Positions 43,948 to 53,685 are shown, numbered from the stretch's first letter. The stretch is 64,000 bases of DNA from an uncultured Sphingomonadaceae bacterium (GCA_947488845.1 CANLBM010000006.1:117544-181543); one strand, 5' to 3'. The notes: generated by a model from the sequence alone, not told the origin. A program made the numbers and translations.

Positions 43948-44676
43948 TTACCGGCCGCCGTCCCCATTGAGCGTGCGAGCGACCATAATGATCGCCGCCT
44001 CTAGCCCCTCCCAAGTTTTGTCCAACTCGATAATCGTCCGGTATTGTGCAGCCCATTTTACGGCAACGTGATCTTTCCCCTCTCCGCTTACCATCTCTCT
44101 AGCCGCAGTCACTCGCGATAGAGAGAGATCGCCAAACCAAGGGCCTGAGATCTGACGAATTAAACGTCGCAACTTTTGGGGAACCTTTAAATCCTGAGTC
44201 TGGTGAAGTTCCAGCCATGCCTCCGATAAAGCGGCAATTGCACCTATCCTCTCATAATCCTCCATTGATCGCGAAGGCTTGCCCGAGCGCTTCCGTTCGC
44301 AGAAAAGGGGGTCAAGACGGTTATGCTCGCGCTCAATCAAAGCCTGTGCAGGTCGTATCAAAGACTGCACGATTGAATGGTGAAAACCGCACGAACTTAA
44401 AAACCGTTGAACTGAATAAATTGATTTAACGACCGCATCTCGTTGGCGCTGCAAATCAGTCATTTGGTAATTCTGGGCAGCAAGAGACAACTCATCATGT
44501 AAAACGGTCAAGGCCAATTTGATTGCTTCATTCGAGGGCAAGCGATCAAATCGCGCTTGCTCAGACAAAATATCTGGGTGTATATATTCCTCGTCAGTCG
44601 GCTCCCGTGCTTTTTCTTTCTCAGTCACACCGCATCCTTCTTCCAGTAGTATGTTTGCCTCCAAACGTGTTTCCAT
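43948..44676 (-). CDS. Island protein of unknown function
   Basis: The 242-aa soluble protein is probably all-helical (EAIKLALTVLHDELSLAAQNYQMTDLQRQRDAVVKSIYSVQRFLSSCGFH; QALIEREHNRLDPLFCERKRSGKPSRSMEDYERIGAIAALSEAWLELH). It is between the AlpA-like gene and the integrase. No motif is recognised; it could be a DNA-binding or maintenance factor. Base composition is AT-richer than the Rep operon. Confidence 0.62.
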   Translation of the reverse strand: METRLEANILLEEGCGVTEKEKAREPTDEEYIHPDILSEQARFDRLPSNEAIKLALTVLHDELSLAAQNYQMTDLQRQRDAVVKSIYSVQRFLSSCGFHHSIVQSLIRPAQALIEREHNRLDPLFCERKRSGKPSRSMEDYERIGAIAALSEAWLELHQTQDLKVPQKLRRLIRQISGPWFGDLSLSRVTAAREMVSGEGKDHVAVKWAAQYRTIIELDKTWEGLEAAIIMVARTLNGDGGR

Positions 44677-44714
44677 TGAACAAAATTACCTTCATCAGCA
44701 TCTGGCAATCCGCA

Positions 44715-45875
44715 CTATAGCGCTAGCCCCTCCAACGCTTTGGTCGCCGCATCGCTGGCAAGGTGTCCATAATGGCGTTCAATCATCTCTGCGCTGGTTC
44801 CCGAAATTTGCGCAATCGTCAGCAGCGGCAGCCCCGCGCTAACTAAATCGGTGATAGTGCTGTGGCGCAGCGTGTAGGCCGTAGCGCCTTTAGGCAAACC
44901 TGAAGTAATTACGGCCTTCGCAATAGGCCCTTTCCAACTATCCTTGTTCCAAGGCTGACCATTTTCGCGCATGAATAGCGGAGCGGTTGGCAGCTTGTCG
45001 GCCACTTGGGCTGTCAGCAATTTTGCCGCATCCGTCGGCAATTGGATGCGTCGTGGCTTGCCGGTTTTGTCTTTGCCGATGGTTAGTTCCGCTGTGCGCT
45101 TGTCAAAATCGCCAGCGTTTAGCGCAGCCAATGCACCGGGTCGCAATGGCAATAAGCACAATGCCCGAACAAATGGCGCGGCTTCCGCAACAATATTTCC
45201 GACAAGCTTCTGCCGTTGGCCTCGATCAAGGTAAAGGGTGCGACGGCCATTGGCATTCGGAATAGACTTCAATGCTTCCTGCCATGCCGCTTCGCTATTC
45301 GGTGCTCCCGGCGATAACACCTTGGCTAGCGCCGCACGCAAAACTGCCATGTCCCGATTGACTGTGGAAGGCGCACGCACGCGAACACGCCGCTCACCTT
45401 CCTTGCGACGGCTCACCAGCGACGGCTGCGCTTCCAGCCGGTCACGCCACTCTTTGACATGGCGACGGCGCAACTTATCAAGCTTCACGTTCGCGACAGG
45501 ATCACTATAAACATACCGCCGGAAACGCTCCTTAGCTTCTGGGCGGCTCTCCGCATAAGCACAGCAAGCATCTCCAACCGTTTCCAGCTTGGCGCGAATT
45601 TCACCGCCAGCTTCGATCAATTCCGCCAGCGCTTCAGCATCCTTTTTCGCCGCTGCGAACATCTGATTGCCCGCGAGCGTTCCGAAGTCGCCTAATGACT
45701 TGACGCGATACTTTCCGGAATCCTCATCATAGGCGCGGGCGATCCATGTTCCCTTGCCGCCTCGCTTGGACGGACGAAAGCCAAGAAAGCAACCCGTGCG
45801 CAGCCTCTGCCAATGCGGCTCGCGTTGCGCTTTGAGGCGTTCCCGTAATCCCACTTTGCTTAAATCCAAAGCCAT
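44715..45875 (-). CDS. Tyrosine recombinase / island integrase
   Basis: The 386-aa site-specific recombinase has an N-terminal arm-binding region, a core-binding domain (about 90-195) and a catalytic domain with Arg245 (LLPLRPGALAAL), the Arg337-His338 pair (AYTLRHSTITDL) and the nucleophile Tyr369 (MIERHYGHL). The usual second His box reads ISGT, as in several integrases of this type. The ATG at 45875 follows AAAAGGG; a TTG at 45905 is possible. It lies 140 bp from the right att copy, as expected for an enzyme that integrates into tRNA-Arg. Confidence 0.93.
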   Translation of the reverse strand: MALDLSKVGLRERLKAQREPHWQRLRTGCFLGFRPSKRGGKGTWIARAYDEDSGKYRVKSLGDFGTLAGNQMFAAAKKDAEALAELIEAGGEIRAKLETVGDACCAYAESRPEAKERFRRYVYSDPVANVKLDKLRRRHVKEWRDRLEAQPSLVSRRKEGERRVRVRAPSTVNRDMAVLRAALAKVLSPGAPNSEAAWQEALKSIPNANGRRTLYLDRGQRQKLVGNIVAEAAPFVRALCLLPLRPGALAALNAGDFDKRTAELTIGKDKTGKPRRIQLPTDAAKLLTAQVADKLPTAPLFMRENGQPWNKDSWKGPIAKAVITSGLPKGATAYTLRHSTITDLVSAGLPLLTIAQISGTSAEMIERHYGHLASDAATKALEGLAL

Positions 45876-46014
45876 AGCTAACGGCCCTTTTCCATTTGTA
45901 TGCAATCAGTATGTAATACAATGGAGGATAGAACGGGACAGCGCAAGACGATAAATCATTGTTTTACGGGCATTCAATGTCCAAGCGCGTCCACGATTAT
46001 CGTTTATCCCTGCA

Positions 46015-46059
46015 CTCCGAAGGCAGAGGTCACAGATTCGAATTCTGTCGGGTGCACCA
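46015..46059. repeat. attR core, 45-bp direct repeat (right copy)
   Basis: It repeats exactly the CTCCGAA-to-CCA end of tRNA-Arg at 37660-37704. The upstream half of the tRNA is missing, so this copy is not a functional tRNA gene. It marks the right border of the island. Confidence 0.93.
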
Positions 46060-46479
46060 ACTTTTCTGCCGTTTCTTGGGTTAGAGCGACTTGGAACTCC
46101 GGTGTTTCTCCGGTGTAATCAAGGAGAACATCGGGTTTAGGATTACTCAAAACAGCTGTCCGTGGCGAAGAATACATTTTGGCTTTTCGACTCAATGCGA
46201 TGAGGCTGCGATCGAAATTCAAGTCGACTTCCGCTTTGCGCCCAGTAACCGCCATCAGCTTTCTACCTGCAACGCCCCGAAAGCGGCCATATCCGAGCAA
46301 GGTCTTTGCACAATTTTGTCCATTGTTAGGTAATACCCCTGATTCAGTCGGGCATCCTCGCCAGCTATTGATCTGCTCAACTTTTTTAAATCTTGTTGCC
46401 AGGATGGCAATCAAAGAAGGAGCAGAACCATTTCACTATCCTGTCTGCACTTAACGAAAGCGGCTCGGCGGTTGGTGAT
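46060..46479. other. Intergenic region right of the island
   Basis: About 420 bp. A minus-strand frame covers it but is an antisense product of the tRNA fragment and has no family support. A plus-strand frame enters the DUF2202-like gene from a TTG at 46393 and may extend that protein. No other feature seen. Confidence 0.4.
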
Positions 46480-47022
46480 ATGCCACCTTTGAGAAAGAGA
46501 CGCAGGCATCGTGGAGGAGCCGACAATCGCGGCGGCAGAGCTGGTGCTGGTCGTTGTTCAGATATCAGGAGTTCCGACAAATCATCGGAATCGACTAATA
46601 TCCTGCCGGAAGAGATTGTTTCCGTGCTGGATACGGCGCTGGCCGACGAGCGTCTGGCTCTCGCAACCTATCGGTTCATAACAAACCGGTTCGGGCCGGT
46701 GCGGCCATTTGTAAATATTGCCAAGGCAGAGCAGCGCCATATAGATGCGCTACTCAATATCTATGCGGACTATGATATTGAGCTACCGGCAGATGAAACA
46801 AGCCTCGATCCGAAACTCGAAAATACCGATATGCTGGACCTGTGCAGAATGGGTGTTGCAGGCGAAATAGAAAATGTCCGCCTCTATGACGAGCAATTAT
46901 TGCCCGCAGTATCTGCCTATCCCCGCATAAAATCAGTCCTGCAAAATTTGCGGGATGCATCGGCGCTGAGGCATAAACCTGCCTTTGAGCGTTGTGTCCG
47001 GCGGCTGACACAGCCCCGCTAA
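46480..47022 (+). CDS. DUF2202/ferritin-like domain protein
   Basis: The 180-aa product has a basic, Gly-Arg-rich N-terminus and a four-helix bundle with the DUF2202 pattern: LDTALADERLALATYRFITNRFGPVRPFVNIAKAEQRHIDALLNIYADYDIELP. The Glu and ExxH residues in helices 1 and 2, and LCRMGVAGEIENVRLYDEQL later, fit a di-iron ferritin-like site. The ATG at 46480 is chosen; the frame is open from a TTG at 46393. It may protect against oxidative or metal stress. Confidence 0.75.
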   Translation: MPPLRKRRRHRGGADNRGGRAGAGRCSDIRSSDKSSESTNILPEEIVSVLDTALADERLALATYRFITNRFGPVRPFVNIAKAEQRHIDALLNIYADYDIELPADETSLDPKLENTDMLDLCRMGVAGEIENVRLYDEQLLPAVSAYPRIKSVLQNLRDASALRHKPAFERCVRRLTQPR

Positions 47023-47068
47023 TCTGTTAGTTGGCTCGGTTGAACATGAACAAATATAAGGAATAACC

Positions 47069-48046
47069 ATGACCCGGTCTGAACCCCCCACCGTTCGCGA
47101 AGCCGTTGGCGTTTTCCAATCCGAAGAGAGCATGCAGGCAGCGATTGATGATCTGCTCTGCCATGGCTTTGACCGATCCGAGATAAGTTTGCTCGCGCCG
47201 ACGAAAGCGGTCGAAGAAAAGCTGGGAGGGACATTCAAAAAAGTGGCAGAGCTTGAAGATAATGCCGCCGTTCCAACAACCAACTATGTTCCGATCGAAA
47301 CAATCGGAGATGCAGAGGGAGGGCTTGTTGGCGGGTTGATGTATCTGGGTGCCTTCGTCGGCCTCGTCCCGATAGTCGCTTCGGGCGGGACGTTGGCGGC
47401 AGCGGTGATCGCGGCGGCTTTGGCGGGCGGTGCAGGCGGTGCCGTAGGAGCCGTTCTCGCGAAGATCGTTGGCCAGCATCATGCCGACTATATCGCGGAT
47501 CAACTCAGCCATGGCGGGCTGCTGCTGTGGGTGCGCACCTGGAACAAGGGCGATGAACAGCGGGCGGTGCGCATTTTATCCGCTCACTCGGGGACCGACG
47601 TCCATGTTCATGGCCTGCTCGAGGATCAGAAAAAATTCGAAGATCAATATCTCGGCGCAGTGTCGGACGCCGAAAAGCGGACCTATCAGGCACAAGACTA
47701 TTTGCGGGTCAGCGATCGCGAATATTACGCGTTTGGTAAGGTTTTTCCGTCCGAACCGGAAGTCAAAGCCTATATTGACCGGCGCAACTATCTCGAGACC
47801 CTGCGATCAGATGCGGTGAAAAACGGTCTGGATCTTGACGATGCTATGCTGGATCCGGAAGGCATCTTTCAGACCCCGGGCAAGCTGATGGCCACCGAAC
47901 TGCCGGATGCGATCAAAATCGAGTTGCTGAAGCGATGGGCTTATGAAGAAAAAGAACAAGAACGGGCAACGGACGAAGGCATGCCGGAATCCGATGAAGT
48001 TGATCAGCTGCGGGACATCAACCTGGCACTGGAGAAGCTGGTCTAA
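47069..48046 (+). CDS. Putative stress protein with glycine-zipper membrane segment
   Basis: The 325-aa protein begins with a ferredoxin-like module similar to general stress proteins (REAVGVFQSEESMQAAIDDLLCHGFDRSEISLLAPT), followed by a Gly/Ala-rich double hydrophobic segment (about 90-135, LVGGLMYLGAFVGLVPIVASGG and AAAVIAAALAGGAGGAVGAVL). A second alpha/beta part (LLLWVRTWNKGDEQRAVRILSAHSGTDVHVHG) and a charged C-terminus follow. It is 46 bp after the ferritin-like gene. Confidence 0.7.
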   Translation: MTRSEPPTVREAVGVFQSEESMQAAIDDLLCHGFDRSEISLLAPTKAVEEKLGGTFKKVAELEDNAAVPTTNYVPIETIGDAEGGLVGGLMYLGAFVGLVPIVASGGTLAAAVIAAALAGGAGGAVGAVLAKIVGQHHADYIADQLSHGGLLLWVRTWNKGDEQRAVRILSAHSGTDVHVHGLLEDQKKFEDQYLGAVSDAEKRTYQAQDYLRVSDREYYAFGKVFPSEPEVKAYIDRRNYLETLRSDAVKNGLDLDDAMLDPEGIFQTPGKLMATELPDAIKIELLKRWAYEEKEQERATDEGMPESDEVDQLRDINLALEKLV

Positions 48047-48069
48047 TTCAGCTTCAATCGTCACAATGT

Positions 48070-48855
48070 CTAATGCGCAAACTGGATAAGCCCGATTGTT
48101 CCAATTCCGGCTGCTATCAGTATGAACTGGAGTAGAGCAAATCCCGGCGTAGCCTTGCGATGAAGGCCTGGCATCAGGTCGGCAAGGGCGATATAGATGA
48201 AACTGGCTGCGGAGAGCGCCAAGATATAAGGAATGGCCTGCTGCGTTTCTGCGAGAAAATAATAAGCAATAATTGCCCCTGGCAGGGTTGTGATGGACGA
48301 CAGGGAATTAAGCATGAAAGCCTTCAGTCTCGAGTAGCCATTTTCTAGCAGAATGGCGAAATCACCAACCTCTTGCGGGATTTCATGAGCGATTACGGCC
48401 AGAGACGCCGCAATGCCGAATGGGATCGAAGTCAAAAAAGCCGCCGCGATGACGAAACCATCGACGAAATTATGGAAGGCGTCGCCGATCAACAGCAATG
48501 GGCCTGAACTCGAGTGGACCTCGCATTCTGCGTCATGACAATGACGCCAGACAACCATTTTTTCGAGCGCAAAGAAAAGCACAATCCCGGCCAGAACGGT
48601 TCCGCAAACCGCTATCGGCGCGGCGTGACCTAGTGCCTTGGGTATCATCCCGAGAAATGCGGCACCAAGCAAAGTGCCGGTTGCATAGCTGATAAGATAA
48701 GGCAAAATCGATTTTCGGATATTTACCGGAAATAATAGCATCAATGCGGCACCGGCGATCGCGCCTAGGCTGCCCAATATACTGAAGCCGATGATCCAGC
48801 CCAATAACATCAATCGCGCAGTGTGAAGCTGGGTAACAAGAGGCCGCGTTCCCAA
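48070..48855 (-). CDS. ZIP-family metal transporter
   Basis: The 261-aa protein has about eight membrane segments and the ZIP binuclear metal centre: HNFVDG (128-133) in TM4 and HEIPQE (157-162) in TM5. A cytoplasmic-loop cluster WRHCHDAECEVH (103-114) could bind Zn or other divalent cations. ZIP proteins bring Zn, Fe, Mn or Cd into the cytoplasm. With the RND efflux operon at 58-63 kb it adds to a metal-handling theme. It converges on the stress-protein gene. An in-frame start at Met16 is also possible. Confidence 0.88.
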   Translation of the reverse strand: MGTRPLVTQLHTARLMLLGWIIGFSILGSLGAIAGAALMLLFPVNIRKSILPYLISYATGTLLGAAFLGMIPKALGHAAPIAVCGTVLAGIVLFFALEKMVVWRHCHDAECEVHSSSGPLLLIGDAFHNFVDGFVIAAAFLTSIPFGIAASLAVIAHEIPQEVGDFAILLENGYSRLKAFMLNSLSSITTLPGAIIAYYFLAETQQAIPYILALSAASFIYIALADLMPGLHRKATPGFALLQFILIAAGIGTIGLIQFAH

Positions 48856-49056
48856 ATAAACCGCTTGGACTGTCTCTCGTCCCCAAGGGGCAAGCGAGCG
48901 AAGGCGCCGGTAGACTTATTATGTAGGGATCCGCTTCCAATTTCCATGGTGATACAGTCCACCAGAATCGACGAAATTGCAACGTTGGGTTATCGCCCGT
49001 CGACCCCCTTTGAGAGCATGAGATTTCGAAACCACTATTGGTAAACAGGAGGCAAG
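48856..49056. other. Intergenic region beside a transposase remnant
   Basis: About 200 bp with no gene. It separates the ZIP transporter from the transposase fragment; both sit in a zone of lost or rearranged genes. Confidence 0.4.
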
Positions 49057-49278
49057 CTAGGTTTTGGACTTGTCGGCATTCGCAAGACGCCATCGATAAA
49101 AGGTCTTCTCAGAAACTCCGATCTCTCGACAGCTTTCGCAAACGCCCAATCCCGACGCGATGAGCCTCTGGATTGCCCTGCATTTTTCGTCTTTATTCTC
49201 AACTAACGCCATCATTAAGCCTTTCATTGATTGTTCCAAAACGCGGAAAAAGTCAGACCCAACTAATCGGCGAGACAC
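49057..49278 (-). pseudogene. Transposase (IS3/IS911-type OrfA) remnant
   Basis: The 73-codon frame ends with AIQRLIASGLGVCESCREIGVSEKTFYRWRLANADKSKT, the classic helix-turn-helix of IS3-type OrfA proteins (compare the common ACRKAGISEATYYRW). No orfB or complete element adjoins it. The frame begins at a GTG; Met17 is an alternative. It is best treated as a leftover of an insertion event. Confidence 0.65.
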
Positions 49279-49330
49279 TTTTCATCCAGATTGAAAATGT
49301 CCCGCCGAGCTGAGGTCGAAGTTGACTAAT

Positions 49331-49960
49331 CTAGCTTACATCGGTTGTGCGCAGATACGGCCGATGCTCCGTCCAGCCTTGTGGGAAGAGATTTTTCGCC
49401 TCTTCGTTGCTGATCGATGGTGGAATGATCACATCCTTGCCTATCTGCCAGTCTGCGGGGGTGGCAATGCGCTTTTTGTCGCTCAACTGCAGCGCATCAA
49501 TGACCCGCAAAATTTCATCGAAATTTCGACCGACGCTCATCGGGTAGGTCATGGTCAGGCGAATCTTCTTGTCGGGATCGATAATGAACACCGACCGGAC
49601 TGCAGCTGTCTGACTCTCGTCAGGATGGATCATGTCATACATCTTGGCGATTGCCAGGTCTGCATCGGCCACGATCGGAAATGCAAGATTGGTGTGCTGC
49701 GTATCGTTCACATCTTCGATCCATTTGCGATGCTCCTCCGCCGTATCGGTCGACAGGCCGAGTGGTTTGGTATTCCGCTTGGCAAATTCGCCGGTGAGCT
49801 GCGCGGTGCGACCCATTTCGGTGGTGCAGACCGGGGTAAAATCGGCCGGATGACTGAAAAAGAATACCCAACTGTCACCAGCCCATTTGTGCAGGCTGAT
49901 TTCCCCATTCTGGGTGTCGACGGTAAAGTCGGGGGCGGTATCTCCAATATGCAAGCTCAT
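49331..49960 (-). CDS. 1-Cys peroxiredoxin (Prx6/AhpC-TSA family)
   Basis: The 209-aa thiol peroxidase has the active-site motif SHPADFTPVCTTEM with peroxidatic Cys45 and a C-terminal 1-Cys Prx domain (DEILRVIDALQLSDKKRIATPADWQIGKDVIIPPSISNEEA). The later part has no second cysteine, so reduction must come from an external thiol. It reduces H2O2 and organic peroxides. A GGAAAG site precedes the ATG at 49960. Confidence 0.93.
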   Translation of the reverse strand: MSLHIGDTAPDFTVDTQNGEISLHKWAGDSWVFFFSHPADFTPVCTTEMGRTAQLTGEFAKRNTKPLGLSTDTAEEHRKWIEDVNDTQHTNLAFPIVADADLAIAKMYDMIHPDESQTAAVRSVFIIDPDKKIRLTMTYPMSVGRNFDEILRVIDALQLSDKKRIATPADWQIGKDVIIPPSISNEEAKNLFPQGWTEHRPYLRTTDVS

Positions 49961-50421
49961 AATCTTTCCTTTCTGATTGTTTGGAAATGATAGCTCGCAA
50001 TTCTCCCTGCATCCAACTCAATTACTCATTTACACTAAGTGTATTATTGAATGAATGGGTTGATATCAAACGCTGTAGTTCAGAGCAGCGAGCCGACATA
50101 TTGAACGTTCCCAAAAACCGCCGAGTTGTCGGTGGATCAATCTTCTGATGTGTTTGACGCGGTAGTATGGACAATGAACGGTAGCCGACCGGCTGATCAG
50201 GAAGCTGATCGCGGATCGGCATCTTTCAGGTGACCTAGTATTTTTTAGCGTTGAGTAATCCACTACGACTTTTCCGTCGTCAGGACCTCTGCCCCTCAAG
50301 TCTGCGCAAATTAGCAAATTAGAAAGAAGCTTTCTTCATTCCTTGCGAAATTGGCTATTGCCGCATAATAATTTTGCGCTCCCTCTTCGATTGCTTCACA
50401 TAATTTGATATTGGGCCTTTT
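49961..50421. other. Intergenic region, divergent promoters
   Basis: About 460 AT-rich bases between the peroxiredoxin (minus) and the four-heme cytochrome gene (plus). Short frames occur but have no support. It should hold both promoters; I see no clear palindrome of operator type except a weak CACTACGACTTTTCCGTCGT element near 50260. Confidence 0.4.
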
Positions 50422-52377
50422 ATGAACGTTCAAACCCTGACCCGACTTGCACTCGCCGCGGCCCTTATGCTCACAGCCAGCGCCATTTATGCTAAGTCAT
50501 TAGGGACAACAAACGGCTTAGCGGCTGTAGAGCCTAGCTCCATCTCTACCAATCAAAACGCCAGTATATTGCTGCGTCAGGCGAGAGCGATATTTGGACA
50601 CCTGCCTTCTTCCATGCCGGGCAGTGACGCTGATACTCCGGAAATGGTTTCTCTTGGTAAGATACTTTTTTCCGAAAAGGGGATGTCGATCAACAAACAG
50701 CAGTCATGTAACGATTGTCATGGTCTTGGGTCCGCTCAGGCAGGGGTCGACAACAATCCTACATCGCCCGGCGCTTTGAACAAGTTTGGCGATCGGAATG
50801 CTCCAACCGTGCTAAATGCCGGGTTTCATATAGCTCAGTTCGTAGACGGCCGCGCAGCAAGTCTGGAAGAACAAGCGAAGGGACCTCCCCTCAACCCGAT
50901 TGAAATGGGAATGGAAAGTGCCCAGGACGTCGAGGACAGAGTGAAGCAGCTCGCGACACACGATTATACCGCGCTTTTTAATCGGGCATTTCCTGGGCAA
51001 TCCAGCCCGATCTCCTTCGATAATATAGTGGATGCTATCGCTGCGTTTGAACGGACTTTGATTTCCCGATCGCGCTTCGATGAATTTGTTGAAGGCGATG
51101 AGCAGGCGCTTAGCGATCAGGAAAAGGCCGGCCTTTCTCAATTCATAAACGTCGGCTGTGTCCAGTGCCACAACGGACCTCTTCTCGGCGGCATGATGTA
51201 TCAGAAAGTCGGCAAGTTCAAAGCCTATGCAAACCGGAAAGACCTCGGCCGCTATGATGTCACCGGGCGCGAAGAAGACAAGTTTGTTTTCAAGGTTCCA
51301 CAGCTTCGCAATGCCGCTTTGACCGCGCCCTATTTCCACGATGGGAATGTCAAGACTCTGGCAGAAGCAATCGACCTTATGGGTGTGATGCAACTCGATG
51401 AAGAGCTGACCGATGAACAAATACGCTCGATCATGCATTTTCTGACGGCATTGAGCGATAAGAATCTAACTTCTGTGACCTCTGCAAAAATCGAAGCATT
51501 CGCGACTGGGTGGAGTCCGCGCCAGCGGGAAGATATTCCCGAAGGAAAGAGCGGCGATCAAATCCGGATGGGGCTGTCCCTGGTCAGCAACAGCTATCGC
51601 CTGATTGGTCATGGAGCCGCCGAACCCGAGATGCAGTTTTCAGGTAACAAGCTTTCATGCACAAATTGTCACCAGAATGAGGGGAGGAAGCAATTCGGCC
51701 TTTCATGGGTTGGTGTCACAACTCGATATCCGCAATTCCGGGGCAGGTCGGGCAAAGTGGGAACGCTTCAAGACCGCGTTAACGGATGCATGGAGCGTAG
51801 TATGAATGGCAAAGCGCTCCCAGATGACAGTCAGCAAATGCAGGCGATAATTGCCTATATGACGTGGCTGAGCGAAGATGTTCCGGCCAATGTCATCGGA
51901 GCCAGCGGATCTTCTCCGTTCACACCACCAGATCGCAAAGCGGATATAATTGGCGGCCAGTCCTTGTATCAGACTTATTGCTCATCATGCCATGGCAGTG
52001 ACGGCGAAGGTTATCGTTCGATTGCGGCGGGGAACATTGGTGTGTTTGTCGCTCCACCGCTCTGGGGTAAAAACAGCTATAACAACGGCGCCGGTATGAA
52101 CCGTTTGCTGACCATCGCCGCGTTCCTCAAAGGGAATATGCCGCTGGGCACGCCATATCAGCATCCTGCGCTAACCGATGCACAGGCTTATGACATTGGC
52201 GCGTATGTGAACTCTCACCCACGCCCTCATCTGGCGGGGCTGGAAAAGGATTATCCTGACTTGAACAAGAAACCGGTTGATGCGCCATACGGGCCTTATG
52301 CTGATGAGTTCAACCAGGAACAGCATAAATATGGTCCATATGCGCCCATAATGAGAGCTCGGGCCGCTAAAAAATAG
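50422..52377 (+). CDS. Four-heme fusion: CCP/MauG-type peroxidase plus TsdA-type thiosulfate dehydrogenase module
   Basis: The 651-aa exported protein (signal peptide 1-24) has four CxxCH heme sites: C96-H100, C246-H250, C413-H417 and C520-H524. Residues 45-345 match di-heme cytochrome c peroxidase/MauG (NDCHGLGSAQAGVDNN, RNAPTVLNAGFHIAQFVDGRA, CVQCHNGPLLGG, PQLRNAALTAPYFHDGNV). Residues 365-645 match TsdA thiosulfate dehydrogenases (GNKLSCTNCHQNEGR, NGCMERSMNGKALP, YQTYCSSCHGSDGEG, GAGMNRLLTIAAFLKGNMP, YGPYADEFNQEQHKYGP). Cys456, 39 residues after His417, lies where TsdA has its heme-ligating Cys. It may link peroxide reduction to thiosulfate oxidation. Confidence 0.88.
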   Translation: MNVQTLTRLALAAALMLTASAIYAKSLGTTNGLAAVEPSSISTNQNASILLRQARAIFGHLPSSMPGSDADTPEMVSLGKILFSEKGMSINKQQSCNDCHGLGSAQAGVDNNPTSPGALNKFGDRNAPTVLNAGFHIAQFVDGRAASLEEQAKGPPLNPIEMGMESAQDVEDRVKQLATHDYTALFNRAFPGQSSPISFDNIVDAIAAFERTLISRSRFDEFVEGDEQALSDQEKAGLSQFINVGCVQCHNGPLLGGMMYQKVGKFKAYANRKDLGRYDVTGREEDKFVFKVPQLRNAALTAPYFHDGNVKTLAEAIDLMGVMQLDEELTDEQIRSIMHFLTALSDKNLTSVTSAKIEAFATGWSPRQREDIPEGKSGDQIRMGLSLVSNSYRLIGHGAAEPEMQFSGNKLSCTNCHQNEGRKQFGLSWVGVTTRYPQFRGRSGKVGTLQDRVNGCMERSMNGKALPDDSQQMQAIIAYMTWLSEDVPANVIGASGSSPFTPPDRKADIIGGQSLYQTYCSSCHGSDGEGYRSIAAGNIGVFVAPPLWGKNSYNNGAGMNRLLTIAAFLKGNMPLGTPYQHPALTDAQAYDIGAYVNSHPRPHLAGLEKDYPDLNKKPVDAPYGPYADEFNQEQHKYGPYAPIMRARAAKK

Positions 52378-52470
52378 GGTTATACGAGTCCCGTCGGTGC
52401 CGATCCAAATGTCTATTGAATTACATTCAAGAGATGCGTTCGCTTAGACATGCTAATTTCTGTCCGAACC

Positions 52471-53685
52471 TTATTCCGATCGCAAGGCATCGATCGGATT
52501 GAGCTTTGCCGCGCGCCTTGCGGGAAAATATCCAAATATGACCCCGATTACGGCGGAGAACAGGAAGCTGATCACATTTATCTGGATATCGAACTGAAAT
52601 TCCAGGCCCATTAGAGGTGCGGCAACAATCCCTACGATCAGTGCCAGAAATATGCCGATCAGGCCGCCGAGGCTGGACAACACGATCGATTCCACCAGAA
52701 ACTGCATCATCACTTCTCGACCAAGCGCCCCAATGGCTAGCCTGATACCGATTTCACGCGTTCTTTCGGTGACGCTCACCAGCATGATATTCATGATGCC
52801 GATCCCGCCTACCAGCAGGCTGACACCGGCGACCGCGCCCAACAGGGTCGTCAGAATACCAACCGTTCCGGATACCGTGTCAGAAATCTGCTTCGCATCG
52901 AGGACATTGAAATCGTCTTCTTCGTCCGGCCCCAGATTCCGGCGTTCCCGCAGCAGAGCGATCATCGATTCCTTTACCGCGCTGGTCTCATAGGCCGGAT
53001 CAAGGCCGATCACGATCGAGTTGATATCCTGATTGCCGGTCATCTGTCTCTGGACGGCCTTTAGCGGCATTATCACCGTATCATCCTGATCTCCGCCAAA
53101 ACCGCTTTGACCGCGTTCTTCGAGGATACCGATGACCTGACAGCTGACGCCCTTGATACGGAAATTCTGTCCAATGGGATCAGCATCCTGGAACAAATTG
53201 TCAACGATGGTCGAGCCAATCATGCAGACACTTTTGCCAGCCTGCTCCTCCTCTGCGGAAAATTTCCGTCCCTCCGCCAGTTCCCATTTTCGGGCGATAA
53301 AATAGTTGTTGGTGGTGCCATTGACCGTGGTTGTCCAGTTCTGTGCATTTCTGATTGCGGCTCCGCTGGTTTGCACCTGACCGGTTACCGCCGTGACGCC
53401 GCCAATCTGCTCGGCAATGGCATTGACGTCGGCTTGCTTGAACAAGGGAGGTGCTTCACCAGCGCCGCCGCCACCAGGGCTGGCTCGCTGTCCGGGATAT
53501 ACTTGCAGCAGGTCAGACCCAAGAGCGCTAATCGATGTCTTGATAGCCTCCGTGGCTCCGTTGCCCAATGTCACCATGGTGATCACGGACAGCACGCCGA
53601 TCATGATACCCAATAATGTCAGAAAGGAGCGCAGCAGGTGACGCCGGATCGCGCGGAATGCCAATAGAAATGTCGTCGACAGCAT
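52471..53685 (-). CDS. macB: ABC transporter permease, MacB type (separate subunit)
   Basis: The 404-aa FtsX/MacB-type permease has one N-terminal membrane helix (17-40), a large periplasmic domain (about 45-270) and three C-terminal helices with the family tail MLVSVTERTREIGIRLAIGALGREVMMQFLVESIVLSSLGG and RRAAKLNPIDALRSE. In E. coli the ATPase is fused to MacB; here it is separate. It overlaps the ATPase gene by one base pair of TGATG. It forms the inner-membrane part of a tripartite exporter. Confidence 0.9.
   Translation of the reverse strand: MLSTTFLLAFRAIRRHLLRSFLTLLGIMIGVLSVITMVTLGNGATEAIKTSISALGSDLLQVYPGQRASPGGGGAGEAPPLFKQADVNAIAEQIGGVTAVTGQVQTSGAAIRNAQNWTTTVNGTTNNYFIARKWELAEGRKFSAEEEQAGKSVCMIGSTIVDNLFQDADPIGQNFRIKGVSCQVIGILEERGQSGFGGDQDDTVIMPLKAVQRQMTGNQDINSIVIGLDPAYETSAVKESMIALLRERRNLGPDEEDDFNVLDAKQISDTVSGTVGILTTLLGAVAGVSLLVGGIGIMNIMLVSVTERTREIGIRLAIGALGREVMMQFLVESIVLSSLGGLIGIFLALIVGIVAAPLMGLEFQFDIQINVISFLFSAVIGVIFGYFPARRAAKLNPIDALRSE

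Noticed and set aside
46004..46414. 136-codon frame on the minus strand ending in [12 protein letters not shown]
   Set aside because: The ending is the well-known false translation of the antisense strand of a tRNA 3' end; the rest has no family support.
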